In this document: positions 16,001 to 25,600 of the stretch, in pieces
Position numbering within the stretch: position 1 is the stretch's first letter
Layout: each line of letters begins with the position of its first letter
Assembly (NCBI GenBank): GCA_944388035.1
Contig: CALXHF010000017.1
Location: forward strand, 1-33,308
DNA length: 33,308 nt
Direction of reading: 5' to 3'
Source of the DNA: an uncultured Clostridia bacterium
GTDB lineage: Bacteria; Bacillota; Clostridia; TANB77; CAG-508
Position numbers and translations under genes: made by a program
The notes under the pieces: generated by a model
The model's database searches: none
Told to the model about the DNA's origin: nothing
Seen by the model: only the letters and a program-made list of their open reading frames with translations

Positions 16001-19000
16001 TTCATCTTGATCTCCTTGTGAATATAACCAATCTCTTTCAGATGTCTTTCCACTAATCATATCTTCCCATACAAGTCCATTTAGTTTAATATATTTCTTT
16101 TTGTTTTTATATGTTAATACAGTAGGTTCTTTTCCGCTTTCTGGTATTTCTGATAATGTATTAAATTTCCATTTTTGTGCGTTACTTGTATTAGATGACC
16201 AAATCTGTACATTTGTCATATCAGCTGCCACACCTGAATTTACATCTAGACAATAATTTGTGTTAAGTGCAGTTGATATTTTATAATATCCATCACCTGT
16301 ACTTTCTATTTTCCATTTTTGTGAATTTGAATCATTATTAGTATATATTTGTACATTTGTTCCATCAGCTACTACACCGCCATTTACGTCTAAACTATTG
16401 TCTGCTCCTGTATATATAATTCTATATAATCCATTTCCTAAGTATTTTACATAGAACATTTGAGCAAGTGTTTTATTTTTTGTATGAATAGCAACATTTG
16501 CACAATCATAACTATATGCATATGATACATCTAATGCAAAATTTGAATTTAATGCTGTTCCTATCTCATATATACCATCATCTATAATTTTCTTGTCATC
16601 TTTTATAACTGAATTTTTACTTGAAGTATTATAAGATCTTTGTCTTGTAACTTCTACCATAGATGTCAATCCTGTCCCATTTTGAGTACCATTATTCCAA
16701 GACACATATTCGTCATCTAAATCATAATTAAAGTATTCATCTCCTAAGTATACTTCTTCAACAGTATATGTTCCAACTCTTATATTATAAATTGTAACTT
16801 TTCCTTCTTGATTTGTTACAAATAATGTGGCTTCATTTACATCAGATGTTGTTTGCATATTTCCTAGATAAATTTCACCAGTTACTGTTGATTGTTTTCC
16901 TCCGTTTTCATCAATTGCAATTATATACTGTCCACTACTATTTTTTATCTTAAATCCAACATTTGGCATCGGCTTATTAATATTTAAGTCTAATTTATCT
17001 ATTTCTAATATACCTGTTTCTTTAGTATTTGTTAAGTAAACTTCAAATGTTTGTCCACCATATGCATATACTTTTAACTCTTTATTAACATTTTGTTCAT
17101 ATCCATAATTGTTGTTTACTGTTTCTTTTATTATATAATTTCCAGGTGTTAAGTTATCAAAATGATATCTACCATTTTGAGTTGTAAATTCTCGTGACCA
17201 AGAACCATCTTCTTTTGTCAATGTTCCTGATATATCTAATTTAACATCTAAATCATCAGCATCTGTTTTTATTATATCTAATGTAGTATTAAAGTTTGTC
17301 CACTCAATACTTCCTGATGTTACTTCAGAACCGTAATTAGTACCATGATCAAAATCATAAGTACTAGTATAAACATCTTGATGATTATATGGTCCGTCTG
17401 GAAAATCCCATTTTTCTTGACTTTGCCAACAAGGATTTTCTCCTACATATAAATAAAACTTTTGTCCGTGCCACCAAGTATCTTGTCTCCACGTTCTTAC
17501 TTTATTTTGATTTACTGTTACTTTAGAAACTCCTCTTGCGTACAAGCTATCAGATAAGCTTAGGTAAAATGTCACATTGCCTTCTCCTTTAGCTAAAGGA
17601 ATTCCTGCTCCATTTGCATCACATATTGCCCAACCGTCTATTCTATTTCCTCTTTTATCTGTTACTGTTATAGAATAATTTTCTGTAGAATTAGAGTATG
17701 ATTCAAATGGTCCTAATATATAATTATTACCTATTTTCTTTACTCCTATTTGGTTGTTTAGTCTTCTTAAATCTATTGCATCTGAAGTATATTGTTTTAC
17801 TCCATATTCCATATATCCCCAGTTTTCAGAAAAAACATATGCTGACTCTGAGTGATAACATCCTTCATAAGGCTCTCCTGCTGCTACTAGACCGTGATTT
17901 GCACAATATCCAATTCCTGTTGGTCCTCCCGAAAATCTATGATCAGAATAACTTTCAAAGTGGAACGTCTCAGCAGATACACTATTACTTGCAATTATTC
18001 CAGTTATTGTAAATATCATTAAAAATATTCCAAGTTTAGATATTTTTCCAATCTTAACTTTAAATTTAATTGCTAATCCTATAAGTACTAATATAACTAA
18101 TATAACTGCTCCAATTGATATATAAGTTGCTAAACCTGTACTTACACCAATTATTAATTGTGCTTCTGAATAATCATCTTCTTGTCTATTTCTGTTTCCT
18201 GGTGTTGAATCTGCATCTTCTATTCCAGCTGTTGTACCAACACTTCCTATTTCTGCAGAGTTTGTAAATGTACCTGAGCTATTTTCTGTCATTGTTTTAG
18301 TTAATGTTAATGTTATTTCTCTACTTTCTCCAGGTTCTATTTCTTGATTCATTAAACTTCTATTTACCAAAGTTCCGTTATCATTTGTCCAGTTTGCATT
18401 ACCTGTTGATGAAAATTCTAATCCCTCTGGTAAATAATCATATATTTCTCTTATTGTTACAGATGACTCTCCTTCATTTGTTACAATAATCTTATATTTA
18501 ACCTCTACAAGAGCTCCATCAATTTCTTTTGCTCTTATTTCAACTCTACCAATTTTTGTATTATCATATGAATATTGTCTTGTTCCATTGTTTGTTGTAA
18601 CAAGTATATCCGTTATGTATTTATCTAGTTTTAAGTCATATCCTTTTTTAGAAATTAAACCTAAATCTAAATTATTGGTATCTTTAGTAAGATTTATAGT
18701 ATCTGTAACACCTACATTTACACTTTGACCATCTAGAGTTATTGTTTGTTGTGTTGCATCTGAGTTCACATCATCTGCAACTCCACTTCTTCTATATTCT
18801 GTTAATGTATACATTAATGTATTATATCTAAATATTACAATATAATCCCCTTGTTCTAAATCTGTAAAAGTATATCTTCCATTACTATTTGTTGACGTTC
18901 TTGCTAATACATTACTAGAATCATTTAAATTAACTAATAATACCTCTATTCCTGGTATTAAATTTTCTTCTGTCTGTCTTTCACCATCTGTGTTTGCATC

Positions 19001-22000
19001 ATTCCATACCACACCTGTAATATTATATTTTTGGTCTGGATTTACTGGTTCATCTGGATCTCCCGGATTATCTGGATCTGTTGGTTCGTCTGGGTCTTCA
19101 GGATCAGTACCTGGATTGTCTGGTTCTTCTGGTATTAAAGGTGGTTCTTCATATGGCAAAATTATATGTTTTACTATGTTTGATGTTCTTGAAAATTCAA
19201 CAAAATCCCCTCTGTCTTTTTCAATATTTATTGTTGCTACAGCACTGTTTTCAATTTCTGTTCTTTCATATAAATATTTTGCCTTTGTTTTAACATTTAT
19301 ATTTATAGTCTCGCCAGATGGTATCCAAGTTTTTATATCTATTTCTGGCAATTTATTTCCATCACTATCTGTTTTCACTACTATATCTTCTGTTTTTGTT
19401 TGTTTTTCCGTTAACCCAACTGTTAATTTTCCATCGTCTTCTCCTGTTCCTATATCTTCTGTAACTTTTTCATAATAGTCATATGTAACACTTATTGGCT
19501 CTACATTTTCAGGAAGGTAATCAGTTATATGTGCATATACAGATTGTGTTTCTCCAGATTCTTCTTCTAGTTCACTACTATATCCAGTAACTTGTATATT
19601 GTAGTTTATTTCTTCTCCATATTCTACTTCTTCACCTTCATTTTCTGAAGACATTTTTATAATTATATCATCTACTAGTAAATCTAATCTATTTTCATTA
19701 GATTTATATGTAACATCATCAATTGTCAAACTTGCTACTGCTTTTAATTCTATTTTTCCTTCGTTACTCTTATCTATTATTGTTGACATATCACCTGCTT
19801 GAACACCTAATAAGAAACATCCACTTTTGTTTGTTTTTATTGTTAATTCTGTACCATTAAACTCTTTAGTATATCCTCTTGTCATATAATTTCCGTTTGT
19901 GTCATAGCCTTTAACATATACATTTCTATTATCTATATCTTCTTGTTGCATATAAAAGAATTCATCTAAATTCAATTTGATTGTTACATTTTTTCCTTCA
20001 TAATTATTTACATATATTCTATATGACCACTCTCCTTTAAGTCCTTCTACTTGTGAAGTAACATATACATCTGCTTCTGCTTGTTTAATAACATAAATTA
20101 AGTCTTGGCTATTTACTTCTGCATCATCTATATATGTTTTTATATTAGTTGCTACTTGTTTTTCAGTTTCATCATCATTTAAACTATCTACTCTAACCTC
20201 ATAATAAGTATCAATTGTTTGTCCAGGATTTATTGTACCTATTTCTATTTCTTTTTCTGTTAAATTCTCATCATAATTATAAGAATATATTTTATCTGTT
20301 AATGAATTAAACTTAGAATTTAGCTCTCCATATGTTGTACCTTCAGGTATTGTTCCTACAATTCTAACATTTTTAATAGTTTCAGCACTTGTATTTTCTA
20401 CTTTTATATTAAATTTTATAAATTCTTTTTCATATACTGTATCTCCATTATTTAATACAGTATCACCTTTTACAGGTTCTACAGTAATATTTAGAGCATT
20501 TATTTGTTCTTGTGTTGCATTTGCTTTTACTTCTTCTTCTATTTTATCTTGTACTGCATTTCCTATAGATTGTATTATATCTTCTTTATTTTCTTCTTCA
20601 TTTACTTTATTTGTAATTTCTTCTTTATAATTTTCAAATGTAACTACTTTTTCAGAATTTCCTTGTTCTACAGTTCCATCTACACTATAATTATTTGTAT
20701 ATTCTAAATTAACTTTTCCTAAGGTACTTTCTATATCTTTCTTTAAAATTACTGTTGTAGATAATTTAATATTAGTTTTTAATCCTAAATTATTTTCGTT
20801 ATAAGCATTTTGTATTCCTGTTAAGTTTACTACTATAAATAAATTACCATTTTCATCTGTTTCTATATATGGTTCTTGCATTTCTAAACCATTATTATAA
20901 ACAATAGAACTATTATTTAAAATAACTTTTTCTACTTCACTTGGTAATTTTATCCTTAAAGTAGGATTATTAAATAAATTATCTTTCATATTTAAAGATT
21001 TTAAAGAAACATCAAATGTCACATTGTTTTGTTCTTTATTTGTCCATTTTGAATTGTCAATTGATAACTCTACATTTGTTGTACTATTCTTTATTTCTAT
21101 ATTTTTTTCACAATCTGTTTCATAAACTGTGTTTTCTACTACTTCTTCTACATCTTTGTTAACTTCTTCATTTTCTTTATTTTCTGCAATAACTTTTTCT
21201 TCATTTATTCCAATTACTTTTGTTATTGTTTTTATTTCTTTGACATCTATATTTTGATTATCACCTTTTATATATTTTTCATTTTCAATATTTAAAAATC
21301 CTTCATCTAAAATATTGCTTGTCTTTATTGTAATATTATTTATATCATCTCCATATGTTACAGTATATTCACCATTTTCATTAAACTCTGTATTATTATC
21401 AATTGTAAACAATACATTGTTATTACTGTCTAAGACTTCTATCTTACCTTCTTTTCCAAGAACATTTAAAATATCTTCTTTTTTTAATTTCGTACTTTTA
21501 TAAAAAATATCATCTTTATTTACATATTGATTTTCTTGTGTTATTTTTAATTTTTCTTGTGCATTTTTTTTACTTATTAATATACTATTTTTTTCTACAT
21601 AATTTGTATTATATGTTGTTCCATTTATAACATTTGATTTTATATAACCATTATATATATCTTCTGTATCTACACTTACACTTGTTAATTCACCTATATT
21701 TTCTTCTACTTCAGTTTTTAAACTTCCTGTAGTAAATACTTTTCTTTTGTCTTCTGAATCAAATGTCACATCATATCTAACATTACATACTAATTCTCTT
21801 TTTGGCATTTCTTCTGTATATGTATTATAATAACAAATTATTATGAATTCATCTCTATCATCTTTATTTACTATGGCATCAGATATTAATTCATTATTCT
21901 CATTTTTATTACTATTATTAATTATTAATTTTCCAGTTTGTGAATCATAATTATAATTTTCTACTATATTATTTGTTTTTCCATTTGTTGCTTTGGTACT

Positions 22001-22303
22001 TGTAGTAATAACTTTTACACTATTAGGATAAGCACCATCTATACTACTTAAATCAATTTCTAGATTAGAATTATTTATCGGCGTAAAAGTATCACCATAT
22101 TCGATTCCTGTTCTAATATGGTATTGTACTAATGTTCCACTTTCTCCATCTTGTAAATTATAATTAATATATTTTTCAAGCATTCCTTCTATTATTAATT
22201 TTTCATTATCTGCACTAAAACTTTTTCCTAAAAATATAGTACCAATAATTAATAATAAAGTAATTAAAAATTTCACTACTCTTGATAAAGCCTTCTTATT
22301 CAT
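13094..22303 (-). CDS. Giant fused surface protein A2-B2
   Basis: This 3069-residue protein has two secreted halves. Half A2 has a signal peptide (LITLLLIIGTIFLGKSFSA), DUF11-like beta domains (for example ENTSAETIKNVRIVGTIPEG), a Pro/Asp linker (about 1058-1089), an SdrD B-like domain (ITGVVWNDANTDGERQTEEN) and a membrane helix (about 1393-1416). After a short basic loop (KFKVKIGKISK) a second helix resembling a signal peptide follows (about 1424-1440, ending NSVSAETF), which starts half B2. B2 has a GYCANHG segment, SpaA-like domains, a ricin-type lectin domain (about 1904-2046, QKWKI and QKWKF), more SdrD B-like domains (NGLVWEDMISGK, RGTVWEDNAIDEL), and a C-terminal TGPTGEN, helix and KKK anchor. 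The ATG at 22303 has GGAGG at 22309-22313. A2 and B2 are paralogues of the separate genes at 26582-31393 and 22609-26560. Confidence 0.88.
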   Translation of the reverse strand: MNKKALSRVVKFLITLLLIIGTIFLGKSFSADNEKLIIEGMLEKYINYNLQDGESGTLVQYHIRTGIEYGDTFTPINNSNLEIDLSSIDGAYPNSVKVITTSTKATNGKTNNIVENYNYDSQTGKLIINNSNKNENNELISDAIVNKDDRDEFIIICYYNTYTEEMPKRELVCNVRYDVTFDSEDKRKVFTTGSLKTEVEENIGELTSVSVDTEDIYNGYIKSNVINGTTYNTNYVEKNSILISKKNAQEKLKITQENQYVNKDDIFYKSTKLKKEDILNVLGKEGKIEVLDSNNNVLFTIDNNTEFNENGEYTVTYGDDINNITIKTSNILDEGFLNIENEKYIKGDNQNIDVKEIKTITKVIGINEEKVIAENKENEEVNKDVEEVVENTVYETDCEKNIEIKNSTTNVELSIDNSKWTNKEQNNVTFDVSLKSLNMKDNLFNNPTLRIKLPSEVEKVILNNSSIVYNNGLEMQEPYIETDENGNLFIVVNLTGIQNAYNENNLGLKTNIKLSTTVILKKDIESTLGKVNLEYTNNYSVDGTVEQGNSEKVVTFENYKEEITNKVNEEENKEDIIQSIGNAVQDKIEEEVKANATQEQINALNITVEPVKGDTVLNNGDTVYEKEFIKFNIKVENTSAETIKNVRIVGTIPEGTTYGELNSKFNSLTDKIYSYNYDENLTEKEIEIGTINPGQTIDTYYEVRVDSLNDDETEKQVATNIKTYIDDAEVNSQDLIYVIKQAEADVYVTSQVEGLKGEWSYRIYVNNYEGKNVTIKLNLDEFFYMQQEDIDNRNVYVKGYDTNGNYMTRGYTKEFNGTELTIKTNKSGCFLLGVQAGDMSTIIDKSNEGKIELKAVASLTIDDVTYKSNENRLDLLVDDIIIKMSSENEGEEVEYGEEINYNIQVTGYSSELEEESGETQSVYAHITDYLPENVEPISVTYDYYEKVTEDIGTGEDDGKLTVGLTEKQTKTEDIVVKTDSDGNKLPEIDIKTWIPSGETININVKTKAKYLYERTEIENSAVATINIEKDRGDFVEFSRTSNIVKHIILPYEEPPLIPEEPDNPGTDPEDPDEPTDPDNPGDPDEPVNPDQKYNITGVVWNDANTDGERQTEENLIPGIEVLLVNLNDSSNVLARTSTNSNGRYTFTDLEQGDYIVIFRYNTLMYTLTEYRRSGVADDVNSDATQQTITLDGQSVNVGVTDTINLTKDTNNLDLGLISKKGYDLKLDKYITDILVTTNNGTRQYSYDNTKIGRVEIRAKEIDGALVEVKYKIIVTNEGESSVTIREIYDYLPEGLEFSSTGNANWTNDNGTLVNRSLMNQEIEPGESREITLTLTKTMTENSSGTFTNSAEIGSVGTTAGIEDADSTPGNRNRQEDDYSEAQLIIGVSTGLATYISIGAVILVILVLIGLAIKFKVKIGKISKLGIFLMIFTITGIIASNSVSAETFHFESYSDHRFSGGPTGIGYCANHGLVAAGEPYEGCYHSESAYVFSENWGYMEYGVKQYTSDAIDLRRLNNQIGVKKIGNNYILGPFESYSNSTENYSITVTDKRGNRIDGWAICDANGAGIPLAKGEGNVTFYLSLSDSLYARGVSKVTVNQNKVRTWRQDTWWHGQKFYLYVGENPCWQSQEKWDFPDGPYNHQDVYTSTYDFDHGTNYGSEVTSGSIEWTNFNTTLDIIKTDADDLDVKLDISGTLTKEDGSWSREFTTQNGRYHFDNLTPGNYIIKETVNNNYGYEQNVNKELKVYAYGGQTFEVYLTNTKETGILEIDKLDLNINKPMPNVGFKIKNSSGQYIIAIDENGGKQSTVTGEIYLGNMQTTSDVNEATLFVTNQEGKVTIYNIRVGTYTVEEVYLGDEYFNYDLDDEYVSWNNGTQNGTGLTSMVEVTRQRSYNTSSKNSVIKDDKKIIDDGIYEIGTALNSNFALDVSYAYSYDCANVAIHTKNKTLAQMFYVKYLGNGLYRIIYTGADNSLDVNGGVVADGTNVQIYTNNDSNSQKWKIESTGDGYYKISTALNTNYCLDVNSGVAADMTNVQIWSSNTSNAQKWKFNTLSEIPESGKEPTVLTYKNKKKYIKLNGLVWEDMISGKTSERDWLYSQGDQDETNPDKLVANVTVKLKDSSGNDVSFKTEDGRTVTEILTNENGSYTMMDVLIDKLDEYYIEFTYNGMSYTSVPIVDLSPGNVYSSKAEENAEERTTFNNNYSIITHSNSSEPIGEARNESGSKTYDLHYNETEHYVDETGTEINQVKSTLNYGENSVYGYEGQRFPVNMTDEQYIMHSTTKDAYQNAGKSGYLSDMYTAEQIREDTNDIQEINNINLGLYEREQPDLAVVEDIDTAKITLNGYEHTYKYNQRFNTNQESDGFNVGVKFANEYGSQTYTRTIYSSDMVYNMQPGNEGKLEVYITYKVALRNEATNLYTKVNEVINYYDERYDIDSIRDETGTELSYTAEENVGNGFKKVVVTTNQNIEHQKQNIIYITYKLQNDAVNAVLNQDVTLDSITEITSYSSYSDENYTVHYGGVDKDSRPGSAIPENANNDSDDANLNTYEDDTDSAPSLILEVSPEDGRIIRGTVWEDNAIDELLANTGYDKERKGDGLYVNGENVIENVKVELLTCTDDGNPGEIAILYHKNEVTEPAETITDENGNYEFAGVIPGKYLIRYTYGNSSIIVSPDGTETPIETVEKYKSTIYRAGDKTAADAMTDYWYRTETGEDNTRMSDAKDEIGINSDGTRYDIVAERIEETGENVYTYGSITEEENPANLQNIEANTRLFDIKLDYDVNLDNISEYGAELKFIFDNIDFGIIRRPIQNLDIKKEIAWVQVKLANGQVIIEGDPRKDSINYLRYLPDGNIHIELDQELIQGATITIRYDVIVDNRNAEIDYNDGDYYIYGIVPNNHNNWKLATITNLYDYLSNDLIFDKDNINNASWTQIVEIGQSLVDEGKLSQEAFNAVKQFNQVLQTEAFKNMTPGQETRVPLEVSKLLSNSADDLMFTNDIEVNEVTGRKMEHDGDYTIPGNYEPSNGETGYDDDYVYLTITGPTGENRNYIQYIILGTIGLITLGAGIILIKKKVL

Positions 22304-22337
22304 AATATCCTCCAATTTCTTAAAATATTAATACTTA

Positions 22338-22343
22338 ATTATA
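22338..22343 (-). promoter_or_regulatory. Possible -10 element of the A2-B2 gene
   Basis: A perfect TATAAT (minus strand) in the context TAGTATAAT lies 35 bases upstream of the start. No well-spaced -35 box is visible (TTTAGA at 15 bases, TTGATT at 22). The rest of 22344-22557 is AT-rich with no gene or RNA that I can recognise. Confidence 0.35.
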
Positions 22344-22557
22344 CTATAAAATTTTCTTTCTAAAAAATCAATATAAGTTTTTTCCAAGAATAGCAAATAT
22401 TACAAATATTTTTATTTTTTCTTTTAGGGAAAGTGTTTTTAGACTATTTATAACAACAAATTTTAAAAATAAATTACATTTTTATTACATTTATGGTTTT
22501 ATTTATTTACCAATTCCCAAATTCTTTATTTGCGTAAGTTTTCAGCATTTTTTACAC

Positions 22558-22592
22558 AAAAATAGGAAAGGTATTTTTTACCTTTCCTATTT
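22558..22592 (-). terminator. Intrinsic terminator of the B1 surface gene
   Basis: The 14-bp perfect stem AAATAGGAAAGGTA (22560-22573) pairs with TACCTTTCCTATTT (22579-22592) around a T5 loop. On the minus strand it continues into TTTTTGTG just after the B1 stop codon. Confidence 0.88.
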
Positions 22593-22608
22593 ATAATTTC
22601 ATTTTGTA

Positions 22609-25600
22609 TCACTCTTTATTTAAAGCTTTTCTCTTAATTATAACTACACCTACACCTAATATTATTAGTGCTATTACTCCTACTGTAATTGGTAATATAA
22701 AGTTTAAGTTTGCACCAGTAGAAGGTGTTACTATAACTGTCTCTGCTGTACTATCGTCTGGTTCTGTTTTGCCAGTTCCTGGTATATAATTTCCTGGTGT
22801 TTCTTCTGGTTTAGAACCTCCTGTTTTATCCAATGTTGTTATTTCTGTTTCGTTATCAAATGACAAATCATCTGATGTAGTTAATAATTTAGAAACATTT
22901 AAGTTTACACTTGCATTTTCATTTGGTTTTAATGCATTTTGTTTTAAACTTTCTGTATATAGAATTGTTTTGTCATTTATTGTAGAATTCTCATTGTTGT
23001 ATACTACTTCTGCAACTAAGCCTGGAAGATCTTCTTTTGTCTTTACTTGCCAATCAGGATTTTTCTCAGTTTCAAATGCCCAGTCACTATCTAAGTAATC
23101 AATAATTGCTGATGGTGTAATTGTTACCACATCTCCTTCTACAATTCCATATTTATAGAAATTTTCTGATAGATAATCTAATTCACTTGAGTTCTTAGCT
23201 GTTACTATATAAGTAACTTCTAATGTCGCACCTTGTATTAATTCATTATCTAATTCAATTCTTACATATCCATTTGCTGGAGTTGCTGTCTCAGATGGTC
23301 CCATGTAAATCACATAATTGCTTTGTCCATTTACATTTCCATTTTCATCAATTGTAGCATCAACTACTACTTGCCCATTTGCAAGTGTTACTTTAACACT
23401 TCCAACTCTCTTGATTAAGTCAATTCTTTGTCTTGCTCTTTCTACAACACCAAAGTCAACATTTCTTATTTCATAAGTATATCTATCACCTGATGATGCT
23501 GTGTATACACTATCATATTCTACTCCTATTCCCATTGTTGGAGTTGTAGAATTCATTTTATCAGTTGTTGTTTGTGTACTACTTGTTAAATGTTTTAATT
23601 CTTCATCTATTTGTTGTCTTGTATTATAATCATCAACTGCATCTGTATATCTTGTGTCTACATCATCTTTAAACCATTGTTTATTTGCAGTGTTTGCATC
23701 ATATCTATCTTTGTCATATACTGTTCCTTTATAATTTTGTACTGTATATGTCTCATCTCCCCAAGTATATGTTAATGTATAATCACCTGGAATATAATCT
23801 GTTATTAAGAAATCACCATTTGCATCTGTAGTTGCTGTATATACTTTTCCACTACCTGTATTTTCTGTTAATGTAATTGCAACACCTTGTATTCCTAGTT
23901 CTCCATCTTCATAAGCTCCTGAGCCTTGTCTTACTTGTCCTGTCATTAACTCTCCTGTTGTTGAATCTAAGAATACTTTACCAGATAATGTTCTTGCATC
24001 TGCTACTTCTAGTTTAAATCCTGGGCTAGAATCTGTATCATCTTCATATGTTGCTATATTTCCTGGTGTACTGTTTCCTGGGTTAGAATCGCTATCTATA
24101 CCTGCATATACACTTCCATTTCCGTCAAATACTGAATAAGAATTTATTTCTACTACATTATCTAATACTTCTCCATCATTTAATAATGTTACCACTTGCT
24201 CTCTGTCTAATTCAAATTCAACATATATATCTGTTTGTTTTTGTGGTTCTGTTCTTGTATTCGTATTTATTACAGTCTTAGAATATTCGTCATTATAACT
24301 TGTATCTGTATGTGCAAGTTCTTCTCCTGTTATTTGTCCGTTTCCATCTAACTGTGTTCCTGCTCTTAATAATGTATAATTACTATCGTAGTAATCTACT
24401 ATACTGTTTATTTTAGTAATTAAGTTTGTAGATTCATTTCTTAAAGCTACTCTATATGTTATATAAACTTTTAATTCTTTACTGCTATCTGCTTCATTTA
24501 TATATTCATAATCTGCTTTATAAATTGCTCTTGTATATGACATTGAACCATATTTATTACCAAATTTTACACCTACATTAAAGCCATCTCCATATTCACC
24601 TTGATTTACAAATCTTTGTGAATAATTATATACGTGCTCATATCCATTTACTGTAACTCTCACATTTTCTATGTCTTTTATTAATGCCATATCAGGTTTT
24701 TCTCTTTCATATAAACCTTGATTTATCCATTTTATTTCTTCCATACCATATGTAAAGTTGTCTCTTATACTATATCCTGTTTCATCAGTATTTCCTGTAA
24801 TTAGATATTGTCCATTATTAATTAATGTTGCCGTATGGTTAGTTTGGTCTAAATTATAATTTAAATCATATACTTTATTTCCGTTTTCATCTAAAGTAAT
24901 ACCTGTATTTTCTGTAGCTCCTTCAATAGTACTAAAGTCTTTATTAAATTCATCTCTTACTGTACTATTTTCTGCAGATTTAGAACCATTTTCCTCATTT
25001 TCTAAATGTGGTATTACATTTGTATATGTTAAACCATCATATTCAAATTCTATATAATAATTTTCTAGGTTCTCAATTAAAACATCTACAAATAAATATG
25101 CTCCACCTTCTGCTGTTTTTGTTTCCATTACAGTTTCACCTGTTGTTCTATCTTTTAATCTTACTGTAACTCCATCTAGTAAAATATCATTGTCATCATC
25201 ATAATCAGAAATTTCTGGATGCTCATCAGTTGCATATAAATCATTTCTTATAGAATTTTTTCCTGATATTTTATCTACCCATACTATACCTGATAATTTA
25301 ACATATATTTGTTTGTTTCCAATTTGGAAGTTAGTTGTATCTTCTACTTTAACTTCTGTTACTTGTCCGTCTGTTAACATTTCATAACCATAATTTGGGT
25401 TTTTAGTTTCATATGCTATATATGTTCCTACAACTAAATCTTTAATTGAAATTTCACCATTTGCATCTGTTATAAATTCTGTTGCTTCTTCTCTTGTTTC
25501 TACATATGAAATATTTCCATTTTCATCTTGTTTAACATATTTATTTAATTGTTGATTTAATATATAGAAACCTACTCCTGGTAATCTAACTTCTGTATTA

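Noticed and set aside
18990..19475. Plus-strand Gly/Ser-rich frame resembling a collagen-like protein
   Set aside because: The GSSG pattern is the reverse complement of the Pro/Asp linker in the A2 half. No start signals.
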